Shown: positions 46,055 to 58,606, counted from the stretch's first letter. The stretch: DNA of 64,000 nucleotides from Austropuccinia psidii (GCA_023105745.1 JALGQZ010000018.1:18992132-19056131), one strand, 5' to 3'. Notes: a model not told the origin generated them from the letters alone. Program-made: numbers and translations.

Positions 46055-46062
46055 ACTACCAT
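46055..46062. repeat. Target site duplication of hAT copy B, left
   Basis: ACTACCAT, identical to 55996-56003. Confidence 0.93.
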
Positions 46063-46969
46063 CAATGCATAGGTTTTCGAAAATCCGTCGAATTTTAAGG
46101 GTCATCGAATATTCAATATTGAATTTCTGTCATGACCAAATATTCAGAATTGAATTTCACCTACCTTTGAATATTCGGAAGTGAATTTTGAATTTTCATG
46201 GACACCTTCATTTATATATAATTAACCCTTTTGGGCCTTTGGTAAAACCATAAAAACCCATTGGCCCTTAAGTTTTCTTGCCACAAATTATTAAATACAC
46301 ATAAAAAAACGCTATGGGATCCTCGTTTATGAAATAAATGGAATTCTTATTCCATAACACAATTTATGGTATTTTTAATTCCCTTCAAGCCATTAATTTT
46401 ATGTATGCATTTTTTATTCCATTAATTTCATTTATATTATTGATGATACCATTAATATTACTTATGAAATTGTTGAGGCTATTCATGTTACTTATGGAAT
46501 TGCTGATGCTATTCATACCATTTTTATGGCATTTTTCATGGAATTTTAACAATCACTCAACCCAAGAATTTTCAAAAAAATATAGGCTTCTTGTTTTTGA
46601 TTCTTAAGATTGAATGGATTTTTTAAAAATAATGATGATTATTTATTTCAAAAATAGAATTCGAACAGAAAGGATCATTTATTTCAAAAATATAATTCAA
46701 ACAGAAAGGATTCTTTATTTCAAAAATAGAATTCAAACAGGCAGTATTATTTTTTTCAAAAATAGAATTGTGATTTTTGGTCAGAAAACACTTATATCAC
46801 TTGAATTTTAATTAGAGCAATTGCTAAATAATAATGTTCTGATTAATAGATTGAATCTAAAATCACTATAATAATAAGAAAAAATATTTTAATTTGCATA
46901 ATTCTGGGATTTATTAAATTTTTTGATTTCAAGAGAAATTCATTTAACGAGTAAAAATGATAAATGGAA

Positions 46970-49229
46970 TTATTGAAGATTATCATACCAAGCATACATA
47001 CTTTCATAAATTCCATTATTTAACCAAGAACGTAAACACATATTTGCCTCCACAGAATCACAGGAAAGTGATGTGCGTTTGTTAGTAATCAAGTTTCCAG
47101 CTTCTGAAAATACATGCTCACTAGGAGCTGAGGTTGCAGGTATTCCAAGGTAGTCTCTTGCAATTTTGGATAATATTGGAAACCTATTTTCGTGGCTCTT
47201 CCTCCATTCAAGAATGCATATTGAATAATGGGGTGAATCAGTTTGTAAATATTCGAGAATTTCATTAGTTTTATTTTTTCTTTTTGACATTCTTTCTTCA
47301 AAAGGGTGCAATTGCTTCATATTACTTGAAACCGTTTCAGAAAAAGGAGGTTCTTGTGGAAAGTTGATTGTGTATTCAGAAGAATATTCAGCATATACTT
47401 CTTTGAGATGTTTGAGTGCTTCGTCCTTATATCTTATTGGATTGGTATCACTGTTTCTTTCATCTTCTTGCAACAAATCATGCTGAGTAAACCATGTAAG
47501 CTTGAATCGTGGGTCAAGAATCAAGCACATAGCACAGGAATTTGATCTCATATTGTAATAACTTTCAAGCTTCGAATATGCTTGATCAGCTGCATTGTAA
47601 AGTTGGGATTCCCTTGAGACTTCATTTTTTGTTTTTTGACATGTTTCAAGGAGTAGTTGGTACCAAGGCATTACTAACCCAAGTGAGGGATAAGAATCAC
47701 CTTGAACTTCATTGGTTGCAGTGGCAAAGACCTTTAGAAATTCTGATATTTGTTGAAAAAATGTCCAGTCCTCTTCCAAAATTACATCCTGAATAGTTAG
47801 AAAGGAATGAAGTGAGATTTATTATGCAGAGAAATAATCAACTAGGCAGACATACAAGGCGTATATCATTATGAATGTCTGCTTTTTCTATTGCCTGGGA
47901 AATTGTTTTCTGTTTCTTGCTGCTAAATGTTTTTTGGCTTGAGCTTTTAAAGTGATTTGTTTTTCGCTTTGATGTTTGAGACTTATTGTAATCATAAATA
48001 AAATCATCAAAAGAGCTCTTCTTCTTTAATTCTGAACAAAGCATTGAATATGTTGAGTTCCATCTGGTAGAATTGTCAGCCATTGGCCGGTTTGGTGGCT
48101 CTTTATTTTTTTCACAAATGCTTTTGAAGTGTTCCCATGAGGTGTTTGATCGACGTATTAAGTGAACCACCTTCTTAACCTTATCAATTGATCCATCAAG
48201 CTCCTTTAAAGAATCCTTTGCAGCTAAATTAAGAATATGTGCAAAACATCAAATGTGTGAGTCAAAACCTTTCAGCAAATTATTTTTAACAGCAAGGTCC
48301 ATAAATGTTGTATTTGAGGAAGCATTATCCAAGGTTATGGCCATGATTTGATTACCAATGGATGAGATATCCAAACTATAAAAATCATTTAACAAATTGG
48401 ACAAATCGCTTTCAGTTTCTGAAGATGAATCACTTGAGGTATCTATTTCAATTGCATCACGCTTTGATCCCCTTGGCTTTTGAGAGTGTTCAATAAAGAA
48501 ATCATTAAGCATATCCACGATTTTTGTGTATATGTCTTTACCAGTATGAGCTTCTGTGAACTTGTAAAATCCAACGGTTGCAGTGATTGGTTTCCAATCA
48601 GATGATATGTAATGAGCTGTGAGAGTAATATACAACATTCCACCTGGACCAGACCAAATGTCAGTAGAAAATGAGAACCGTGGTGCTTGTGAATTGATAA
48701 AGGCAAATATATGTTCTTTATCATTCAGAAACTTTTGCTTGATCCGTTTGGAAATTGTGGTTTCAGAAATTAAGTTAATGTCCTTGTTGAGGGTGTGAAT
48801 AAGCTTTTGAAATGATTTTGATTTAACTAATGCATATGATTGTTGATCTTGAATTATGAATCTGACAAGATTATCAGTGAAATTATTCTGTAAGTGGACA
48901 TTCATACTTTTTATTATGCTGCTTCCATGTGAGTTTGATAAGTTACTTTGTCCTTCAGTGTTCTTTTTGGCAATTGCGTCAGCCCATAGTTCCTTATGAA
49001 ATGCTTTCAAATGAGATACCAGGTTTTGCCTGGTTCCTTCATGTCGCTTAATTTTCTTTGAGCATCCATTGACTAGGCATAACTGGTATCCATTCTTTGC
49101 TTGGGAAAAATAACATTGTGCGATCTGACTTTGGTTTACTTTGGAGTTTGAAGAGGGATTTTTTGTGCAAGACCGTGAAATTTGACTGGCTGATTCATTG
49201 GGATTTATTAGGGAGCTTATTTGACTCAT
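46970..49229 (-). pseudogene. hAT transposase copy B, almost intact
   Basis: Exon 1 is 49229-47856 (458 codons), intron 47855-47789 (GTATGT..TAACTATTCAG, 67 nt), exon 2 47788-46970, total about 730 residues. N-terminal BED zinc finger (CLVNGCSKKIKRHEGTRQ ... HLKAFH, about residues 50-80); first catalytic Asp in FSFSTDIWSGPGGM; second in ITLDNASSNTT; QCFAHILNL and STRWNSTY follow; C-terminal hATC dimerisation block (ILSKIARDYLGIPATSAPSE, VEANMCLRSWL). The only clear lesion is TGA at 48249-48251; copy A has CAA there. Either change fits a lost ancestral CGA codon. It cuts and pastes the element by a hAT-type reaction. Confidence 0.93.
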
Positions 49230-49539
49230 ATTAAGAATTAGTTAAAGATTTATTAGGTCAAATGAATGTTAATTTGAAGAGAGTGGATCAAAAACGAATT
49301 CAACATGCCCAAGCCATATAAAATAATTACGGTTAGGATGTATTTAATGTGGAAACATATTCATTATTCATAAATTTCCATGAAATTTAACAAATCACTA
49401 TCAGACTTGATTAATTTCATAATCATTCACTCATTAATTATTATTTATTGTTTGATTACTTATTAATTTATATAAATAAAGTAAAAATACAAAACAAATG
49501 AATAAAAATCAAAAAAAAAGATCATAAAAATAATGAATG

Positions 49540-52440
49540 TCATTAATTGCCATTCATTATAATTAATTTCAATTCATTATCACTAATGGTCATTAATTAA
49601 AATAAATTTTCATTAATTCTCATTAATTATATTTTAATTATCATTTATAATCAATGAAAAACAATGAAAATTAATTAAAATTAACTATAAATAATGGCAA
49701 TTAATGATAATTAATTAAAATTGATTTAATGATAATATAATAATAATTAATTAAAATTAATTATAATTAATAATAGTTAATTAAAACTAATTATGATTAA
49801 AATATAATTAATAAAAATCAAATAAAATTAATTATAAAATGAGAATTAATTATAATATACTTAATGAAAATTAATGAAAATTAATTAAAATTACTGATAA
49901 TGAATTAAAAATAATTATAACTAATGACATTTAATTATTTTAATGATAATTAATTAAAATGAATTATATTTTCATTAATTATCATTAATTTGCATTTTAT
50001 AATTAATTTTGTTTAATTTTCATTAATTATGTAATTAATAATAATTAATTTTATTTAATTATTATTAATTATAATTAATTTTAATTAATCTTAATTAACT
50101 ATCATTAATTATAATTAATTATAGTTAATTTTAATTAATTATCATTAATTATACTTAATTTTAATTAATTTATTAATTTTAATTAATTATCATTAATTAT
50201 AATTAATTTTAATTAATTTTAATTAATCTTAATTAATTTTAATTAATTTTAATTAATCTTAATTAATTATCATTAATTATAATTAATTTTAATTAATTAT
50301 CATTAATTATAATTAATTTTAATTAATTTTAATTAATCTTAATTAATTATCATTAATTATAATTAATTTTAATTAATTATCATTGATTATAATTAATTTT
50401 AATTAATCTTAATTAATTATCATTAATTATAATTAATTTTAATTAATTATCATTAATTATAATTAATTTTAATTAATTTTAATTAATCTTAATTAATTAT
50501 CATTAATTATAATTAATTTTAATTAATTATCATTAATTATAATTAATTTTAATTAATTTTAATTAATCTTAATTAATTATCATTCATTATATTTAATTTT
50601 AATTAATTATCATTAATTATAATTAATTTTAATTAATTATCATTAAATTAATTATAATTAATTTTAATTAATTATCATTAAATCTCATGAATTATAATTA
50701 ATTTGAATTAATTTTCATTATAAATTAATGATAATTAATTAAACTTAGTTATAATTGATTTTCATTAAATTAATTATAATTAAAATTAATTATAATCAAT
50801 GACATTTAATTTTAATTAATTATCATTAATAATAATTAATTTTAATTAATTATCATTAAATCTCATGAATTATAATTAATTTGAATTAATTTTCATTATA
50901 AATTAATGATAATTAATTAAACTTAGTTATAATTGATTTTCATTAAATTAATTATAATTAAAATTAGTTATAATCAATGACATTTAATTTTAATTAATTA
51001 TCATTAATAATAATTAATTTTAATTAATTATCATTAAATTAATTATAATTAATTTTAATTAATTATCATTAAATCTCATGAATTATAATTAATTTGAATT
51101 AATTTTCATTATAAATTAATGATAACTAATTAAACTTAGTTATAATTAATTTTCATTAAATTAATTATAATTAAAATCAATTATAATCAATGACATTTAA
51201 TTTTAATTAATTATCATTAATAATAATTAATTTTAATTAATTATCGTTAAATTAATTATAATTAATTTTAATTAATTATCGTTAAATTAATTATAATTAA
51301 TTTTAATTAATTATCATTAATAATAATTAATTTTAATTAATTATCATTAAATTAATTATAATTAATTTTAATTAATTATCATTAAATCTCATGAATTATA
51401 ATTAATTTGAATTAATTTTCATTATAAATTAATGATAATTAATTAAACTTGGTTATAATTAATTTTCATTAAATTAATTATAATTAAAATCAATTATAAT
51501 CAATGCCATTTAATTTGAATTAATTATCATTAATTATAATTAATTTTAATTAATTATCATTAAATCTCATGAATTATAATTAATTTGAATTAGTTTTCAT
51601 TATAAATTAATGATAATTAATTAAACTTAGTTATAATTGATTTTCATTAAATTAATTATAATTAAAATCAATTATAATCAATGACATTTAATTTTAATTA
51701 GTTATCATTAATAATAATTAATTTTAATTAGTTATCATTAAATTAATTATAATTAATTTTAATTAATTATCATTAAATCTCATGAGTTATAATTAATTTG
51801 AATTAATTTTCATTATAAATTAATGATAATTAATTAAACTTAGTTATAATTAATTTTCATTAAATTAATTATAATTCAAATCAATTATAATCAATGACAT
51901 TTAATTTTAATTAATTATCATTAAATCTCATGAATTATAATTAATTTGAATTAGTTTTCATTATAAATTAATGATAATTAATTAAACTTAGTTATAATTG
52001 ATTTTCATTAAATTAATTATAATTAAAATCAATTATAATCAATGAAATTTAATGATAATTAAATAAAACTAATTAAAATTCATTATAATTAATTATAATT
52101 AATAATAATTATTATTAGTTTTAATTAATTATAATTAATTTTCTACATTTAATATTAATTATAATTAATGAAAATTATTCAAAATTAATTATAAATAATT
52201 ATGATTAGTTTCAATTCATTATAATTAATAATTAATTAATAGAAAATTATAGTTAATTTTAATTAATTATATTTAATTATAATTTACTTTAATTAATTAT
52301 ATAATTAATCTTAATTAATTATAAATAATTTTCATGAATATTATATCAAATTAATAATAAATAATTATTATTAGTTATAATTAATTATAATTAATTTTAA
52401 TTAATAATTAAATTATAATTTATTGGAATTTTAATTACTA
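49540..52440. repeat. ATTAATTA-type spacer of hAT copy B with higher-order repeats
   Basis: 2.9 kb of AATTAATT, TTATCATTAATT and TTAATTTTAATT words. From about 50100 to 50650 a 60-70 bp unit is repeated, and from 50640 to 52050 a longer unit marked by AAATCTCATGAATTATAAT recurs seven times at irregular spacing of about 150-310 bp (near 50681, 50858, 51073, 51387, 51568, 51777 and 51926). Copy A has this marker once (near 25644), so the array expanded in copy B. Confidence 0.9.
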
Positions 52441-52479
52441 ATAATTCTAATACAGATTTAAATTATTTATCGAAATCAA

Positions 52480-53357
52480 AATTTTTAAAATAATCTAAAT
52501 CTTTAAAATTAATTTTTTTATTTTTATTTTTTATTTTAAACAGTTCAAATCCTTCAATTGAATTTAAATCTCATCTTAATCGTCAAAAACCTATTGATCA
52601 TTTAAATTTAAATTCTCAATCAAATCCTTCAGATCAAAAATCAAAATCTATTCCTTTACCTTCAATTCAACGTACGGCTAACTCGGCTAGTAGTTGTGGC
52701 GCTCTAGTTTATTCTAAAGCTTGCTCTCAAATTAATCGTCCAAAAGAAGGCTTAATCATTTATTCAAAAACAATTCAAGAATTTGGTTTACCTGACTCAA
52801 ATCAAGGTCTGTTTCTTTTGTTCTTTAAATTTAATTAATTAAATAAAAAAAATGGACCAATTCTTTCTTCTTAATTAAAAGAAAAAAACAAATTAGTCAA
52901 TCTATTAAATTCAAATTCAAACTCTATTCAATCCATTTCATCTACCTATAATTTATTAGCTAATCTAGCCTTTGAATCAAATGAATACGATCAAGCAAAT
53001 CATTATTATTTAAAAGCTTTAGAATCAAAACCTGATGGTCATATTTGTTGGGAAGCTTTTCAAGGTTTATGTCAAACTATCAGTCAAGATCATCAAATTA
53101 ATCTAGACAAAATCTTTGATCAAAATTTGATTGATGATTATCTCATTGGTTACATGAATTTAAACGATAATCAAATCTTAGACTCAAATCTTTCATCAAT
53201 CCATTTAGATCAATTTAAATCTTTACCCATAAACCCTCAAATCAAAAAATCATCCTATCTTAAATCTTTAGATTCATTTCACATCTCAAATCTTCATCAT
53301 CTTAAAAAAAAACTTGATCGAAAAGGGAGCTTTTCATCTGTTCTGCATCTTTCTTGA
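52480..53357 (+). pseudogene. Captured TPR gene fragment, APC3/Cdc27-like
   Basis: Coding-type sequence absent from hAT copy A. It starts with the tail of an intron (TATTTTAAACAG, to about 52546), then an exon with SASSCGALVYSKACSQINR and IIYSKTIQEFGLPDSNQ. An intron (GTCTGT..TTAAAAG, about 52806-52882) leads to a second exon with STYNLLANLAFESNEYDQA, NHYYLKALESKPDG and CWEAFQGLCQ. That is a TPR followed by the WEAF.LC signature of anaphase-promoting complex subunit 3. Introns are kept, so capture was at DNA level. Homology breaks near 53325 and the frame ends at 53355-53357. Family assignment is from motif recognition only; another TPR protein is possible. Confidence 0.6.
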
Positions 53358-53489
53358 TACCTGTTATTAGTACAACAAATTCGCCTGCATACCTTAGGTA
53401 TATTATCCTTCTGTTATCCAGGCCCAAAATAATACTAATACATCTCGGTCTCATTTCTTGCAGGGTACAAGTCTCTGCAGATTGATTTC

Positions 53490-53690
53490 TAAGGTTTTCG
53501 TATCTCTACCACCAACGCCAGCCGACTACTACCACCCCCACCGTCGACCGGCCAACTACTACCACTACCACCAGAATCACCGTTGACCGGCCACTACCTC
53601 TACCACCTACCAGCCACCTCCACCCCCAACTGTTATTAGTGAGGCCACACCACCTCCTCCTCCACCGCTGCAACAACATATATGACTAAT
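53490..53690. repeat. C-rich CCACTACCACC repeat upstream of the copy B dioxygenase
   Basis: An unusual C-rich, CpG-containing stretch in very AT-rich DNA, with CGACCGGCCAACTACTACC and GTTGACCGGCCACTACC as near repeats. Copy A has a shorter, diverged counterpart (CCCACCACCACC, 26710-26780). It is probably 5' untranslated or promoter sequence of the dioxygenase gene; the conserved TTTAG|GGGAGGAAT just upstream of the ATG looks like a 3' splice site. Confidence 0.6.
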
Positions 53691-53750
53691 TTTTTTTTTT
53701 TGCAATTTAGGGGAGGAATTAGAATTTTGTAGTATATTATATCTGCAATA

Positions 53751-55013
53751 ATGACATCACCTTCAAACAACCAACTCCCCCTTTCTTTAGCCATTTCTTA
53801 TCAATCATCTGATCATTTGACTGTTGGGACTCAACCAAATGACCAGATGATTGTTAATAAGCTCAATGTGCCCAATCTCTCTTTAGTTACTCATGATGTG
53901 AAGCCTGTTGGGACTCAACCTCACAATCAGAATGATAAAACAGAAGAGAATTCTCTTAATCATAATCACTCAAATACCAGACAACAAAGAAGAATGCTTT
54001 CTTATATGAACCAAACAGCAGGCCAGCTTGGCCTTTAAAATCCCAACTTCTCCATAATTAAACTAGACAAGAAGAACAATGAGAATGCCTCCTGGTTAAA
54101 GCTTGCTCCACACAAACTTCTTCCCAGACCCTATGTACTTATCAATAGACATAACAAGCCTTATTTACCTATTTTCATGTATCAAATTCACCCATTCAGC
54201 AGTCCAACACCAGTCTTCCATAAACTTCAAAAATTGATCATAACATTAAATAAGCTTGCAAAGAACCGTCAAAATATCACTACTAACTCTGATATGCTTG
54301 ATGGCATTATGAAAGGAATAGGATTTTGTCAGGGTTGTGATTCTGGTAAATCTGCTGGGGTTTATGCAAGGAAAGCGGGCTTGACTAAAAAAACAATTGA
54401 TGAAGATAATGAGCAATGGTCAACACTTCAAGAATTTGATGAATTCATTCACTCCCGAATTCAAGGTTTTTCACATAATGCACTTAAAGACAATCAAGAA
54501 ATCATGAATGCAGCCAATTTGCCAAACTTCAGCCAACTTGAATGGCATTCCAACAAATCCCCGAATTTCAAAACTTATTCAAATGTTATAGTTACTTTCA
54601 ATGGCTTCCACAATAAACCACATACTGATAATAAGGACATCAATTCATGGACATATGGTATATTCTCTTTTATCAATAAAAACAATTTCATTCCAATTCC
54701 TACAGATTTCACACCCTCTGGGCATGGATTATCATTTCCCAACCACAAATTCATTTTTGATTTTTCCAAAAAAGAAGGCATTGTTGAAATACTGTGGAAA
54801 ACATCTGAACTTCTTCATCAAACAACCAAGCCAGCAAAAGAATTGCTTGAACACCAATCCATCACACACTTTGGTTGTTCTTTTCAAATAAACAAGAAAT
54901 TATTTCTCACAGGACAAAAATTCAAACAACTCAGCTCTGAATAAATTGAAACAAAAGTCAATGGTCAAATCATGCGGAATGAACAGGATAACAAAAGATT
55001 ACGTAAAAATTAG
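53751..55013 (+). pseudogene. TET/JBP-like 2OG-Fe(II) dioxygenase, hAT copy B, nearly intact
   Basis: Originally about 420 codons. Residues 1-95 are a polar N-terminus with two VGTQP motifs. Then MYQIHPFSSPTPVFHKL (from 143), DGIMKGIGF and GKSAGVYARKAGLT (about 184-212), iron ligands in FHNKPHTDNKD (His 291, Asp 293), FIFDFSKKEGIVEILWK and LLHQTTKP (His 356), and FGCSFQINKKLF. TAA at codon 96 replaces a Tyr codon (TAC in copy A), and TAA at 54942-54944 replaces Glu close to the C-terminus. Otherwise the frame is open. Fungal relatives act on methylated DNA and are often linked to transposons; activity of this branch is inference. Confidence 0.88.
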
Positions 55014-55349
55014 GAATTGTAAATATTTTAGATTATATATATTGACACATTTGATAATTGAAAATGTATTACAAATATTAGTCTTCAGATAATTCTCTTT
55101 GAAAATAAATCATTTATTCCTGAACCAATCTAAAGCGTAGGGCTTGACTATTTCATGCATATTCAAATGGCCATTTTCATCATCTTGTTGTGTGATATTT
55201 TGGAGCTGGGGGGGGGGTCATTACCCTCATATAAATCACTCCATTTGTCACCTACTTGTGCTAATAGATTATGCAATATAACACAGGTTACCACCCACTG
55301 TACAAATAATTGTACCTCTTTCACATTACGCATTTGATTTCACATAATA

Positions 55350-55785
55350 ACCATTATTTCAAGCCTGGTTATTCAGTTTTATTGTCTTCAATTCATTTCA
55401 ATTACCTTCAATTTATTGAAATTCATTTGAATTAATTGAAATCATTTTTAAATACTCATATTAATCTGGGTTATTGGTCAACCCATGTAAGTAATTTGGC
55501 AAAAACATTTAATGCCTTATGTGGATTTGCCATAAATTGCCAAAATTATGCAATTATTTAGTAACAAAAATAAGGTTTGTGTTCTAGTTGAAGTTAAGCT
55601 AAAGAATACAACAGTTGGTAAAAGCCCAATTTATGGCATTGTTGGTTCCATAAACTGCATAAATGGAATTATTTATGCCAGCAATAGGATAAGTGCCATT
55701 GTTGATGCCATAAATATTTTTTGAATACCATTTATGGCATGGTTATTCTGTGGCTGATGCCATAAATATTTCACTTCTTTTAATT
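55350..55785. repeat. ATGCCATAAATGGCAT palindrome cluster in hAT copy B
   Basis: Homologous to 28560-29000 of copy A. Contains TTTATGGCATTGTTGGTTCC, GATGCCATAAATAT and ACCATTTATGGCATGG. Lies in the 3' non-coding part of the element before the right TIR. Confidence 0.75.
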
Positions 55786-55995
55786 AATGAATTATATTCA
55801 TAAATCATTTTTTCATCCAAAATTCGAGATTTTCGTTTTGAATTTCAGTTTGGAGGTTGAAAAATTTGAATGGATCCTTTTTTCATAATTTTTTATTCGA
55901 ATTTTTGGGTTTTCATTTGGTGGGCCAAAAATTCGAATTTGAAGACGAATTTTTCGAATAGTGAAAATTGAATTTTTTTGAATAGCTATGCATTG

Positions 55996-56003
55996 ACTAC
56001 CAT
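55996..56003. repeat. Target site duplication of hAT copy B, right
   Basis: ACTACCAT, identical to 46055-46062. Confidence 0.93.
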
Positions 56004-57616
56004 AAACCAATGGTAGAGAAAAAATTCCCACTGAAAGTGAAATGAGCCAAAAAATACTCATAAAGGGAATAAAAATAAAGATTAAATTTACCTCTTTCCA
56101 ATTATACAACTCCAATAGCCGTAGTATAAGGGATGACAGAGTTATTCCAGCTCAAAACAAGAACTAAGCATAAACCTGAATTTTCACTTCTCATCTAAAA
56201 TCCGGAGGAAGAGGCAGAACCCCATCAGAGGGGTGTTCAAATCAAAGCCCTCAATAAGTACTACCCAAATTGAGCTAGCATCAAAACTACAGAGGTTATG
56301 GCTAGAAATAAGCCAAATAAGGGTGAATAATTTATTCACCTCCCATCTAGCTTCCACAGTTTTAGTGTGAGATACATAAAGTGGGATGCTTTTGTGAAGA
56401 GAACCATCAAGGCTTTCTTATGGTGAAATTCATTTCTTAATAGCTCTTCTAGAAGAAAATTCATGGATCAAACAAGCTCAATACAGGATTAATAACAAAT
56501 CCACAAATTGATAATGAAATTTAAAATTGGTATAGCTTTTCCATATTTAGTGGTAGCTATACCAGATGAGTGACCATCATGTAGAGCTCATCAAGGGATA
56601 AAAAATGAGCCACTTTTGAGCTCTGTTTCTTTAGAACTGACAGAGATATTAAGGTTTTCAAATTATAATCCCACACTTGCCAGTATGGGATCTTACTGTG
56701 GGACAGCCGTCCATATAATTGAATTAAATGCTGTTCATTCTTTGATTTCTAATAACTTTACAAATAAGAGTCATACAGGAATTATCTGTGCAGCTTCTGA
56801 TGTGTCAGAAGCACCAGACCACACCTGTAGACTCTCTTGGTAAATACTTTCACCCTTTATAGGGCAAAAAATGGCAATTTGTGGTTCTAAAAACACATTT
56901 TCACCAAATTCCAGTCTTCATTGAGTGTATAGAGCCACAAACAAGCCCACAGTAGTGAAACCTTTCACTATTTGGTCATTTGCAGAGTTAAGCTACCTCC
57001 CACTACCCCAGAATAAGATAAGAGGAGGCTTTTCCTTACCAAAAAGCCAATTAATCATCCTGTTCTAGTATTCTTACATGGTGTAGCTTCAAATATAGAA
57101 GTGGTACCCTTATAATTAAACAGGTTATTACTATACTATCAATAACTGTAGGGCTTATTATTGTAAGCCAATGGATAAATACTGCACTCAGGACTTTCAG
57201 TAGAGCTCACCATCACTAAGACTCATTAGTAAAGTCCCAAAAACCTTATCAAAATAATTTTTAATCCCTTTACCACTTCATTATCATAATTATTTTTGTG
57301 TAACACTCATAGTTATCATTGTAAAACTATATCATATAGTCACCCTGACATTAACAAACAATAGTATTATGAAAGTTAAATGGAAAATATTTACTTGTAT
57401 ATTTGCCTTAGATTTCTTCCAAAAAGATTATCATTTTTTATTTCCTTTGTTTTATTAATTCTAACCTGTTTCCAATATTTCAGTTTTCAAACTTAAAACC
57501 TGCTATCAGGTGTGTTTACTTTTTTTAATTTTAAATTAGATAAAAAAATACATCTTTGAATCTCATGTTGGATTTTTTTTAAAAAAATTATTATATTATT
57601 TTTTCTTTTAATTTTA
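56004..57616. other. Stretch without recognisable gene
   Basis: Less AT-rich than its surroundings. Frames of 75-100 codons (56616-56843 plus, 55813-56115 minus) have no recognisable motif. It may be an old LTR or other repeat fragment; no partner copy lies in the window. Confidence 0.5.
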
Positions 57617-58606
57617 GGGTGTTGGTAAACACATGTAAGCTTTTAGTAAAAACACGTAATCCCTTACGTGTTTTTACCAAATTATGGCCAAAACACGTAA
57701 GTGACCTAATTTTTTATAAGAATTCCTCAGGCTCATTTTTGAGAAGTTTTAACCTTTTTTTTCCATATTTTTTCCGACATGGGATGTGAAGGTCCCCAAA
57801 TTTTTTCAAATTTTTTTTTTGCCCAATTTTTCTATTTTGGGCAATTTGGTAAAATGGCCCATTTTTTTGAGAAAATTCATTAAAAATGTTCCCACTCATT
57901 AATTTTAATATTTTTTTAAAAAAATGAAGGTGAGAATGTTGAGAATAATAAACCAGAAGCCCAACATTTTGGTATTTTTTTTGCAAGAACATTTTTAGGC
58001 CCAAAAAGTCCATGTTTTTTTATGTTTTTTTGTTCATGTTTGTAATTAAATTGAAAATGCCATTTATGACATAAATTGAATTCAAAATGTAATTTATGAT
58101 GAGTGGAAGTTAAGATTTGATTTTTCGCATTAACAGTGCCATTTATCACATCAAAAGTGCCATACATGGCATCACTAATGACATAATAATGCCATAAATG
58201 GCATCAAGAATGACATACAGATGCCATTTATGGCCAGAAAATTGGCATAAATGGCATTACAGCAATGCCATAAATTGAATTTAATGGCCTTAACATTGGC
58301 CTTAAAAATGGAATTAATGGCCTTAACTATAACATAAATGGCATCAAAGATGCCATTTATGGAATCAAAAATTCCATTTGTGGCATTACATAAATGGCAT
58401 TGTTAATGCCATTTATGGCATTGTTAATGCCATTTATGGCATTGTTAATGCCATTTATGGCATTAATGGCATCAGAAATATTTCATTGATAATGCCATAA
58501 ATGGAATTTTTAATGCCGCTAATGGCATTAATGGCATCATAAATGCCATAAATACCCATATTACATTTAAAAACACATAAGCTCTTACGTGTTCTTACCA
58601 ATGCCC
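57617..58606. mobile_element. MITE-like element with TIRs
   Basis: 990 bp with inverted ends: GGGTGTTGGTAAACACATGTAAG at the left (partly matching) and the reverse complement of the right end, GGGCATTGGTAAGAACACGT. TA flanks both ends. The interior has no transposase, and is built of ATGCCATTTATGGCAT-type palindromes. ACACGTAA and TTACGTGT words recur subterminally. Probably a non-autonomous DNA transposon; superfamily not certain, with the GGG ends and TA/TWA-type target suggesting Harbinger. Confidence 0.65.
58394..58456. repeat. Three perfect 21-bp tandem repeats
   Basis: The unit ATGGCATTGTTAATGCCATT(T) is repeated exactly three times in the core of the MITE-like element. Each unit is itself an inverted repeat (ATGGCATT ... 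AATGCCAT). Confidence 0.9.

Larger units (their letters stand above)
46063..55995. mobile_element. hAT transposon copy B with TET/JBP-like cargo and a captured gene fragment
   Basis: 9933 bp with the same CAATGCATAG termini as copy A and a perfect 8-bp target duplication (ACTACCAT). Same order: minus-strand transposase, AT-rich spacer, plus-strand TET/JBP-like gene. It differs by lacking the nested LTR element, by having a spacer about twice as long and by about 0.9 kb of spliced host-type gene sequence upstream of the dioxygenase. Transposase and dioxygenase are each nearly intact, so this copy is the better template for the element. Confidence 0.94.

Noticed and set aside
45960..46060. A tRNA-like reading on the minus strand with a GGTTTTGATTC B-box-like word
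   Set aside because: No clear A box, acceptor stem or anticodon stem could be formed; left out.
49540..52440. Regular spaced repeats as a CRISPR-like array
   Set aside because: Units are AT words with no constant repeat/unique spacer pattern, in a eukaryotic transposon.
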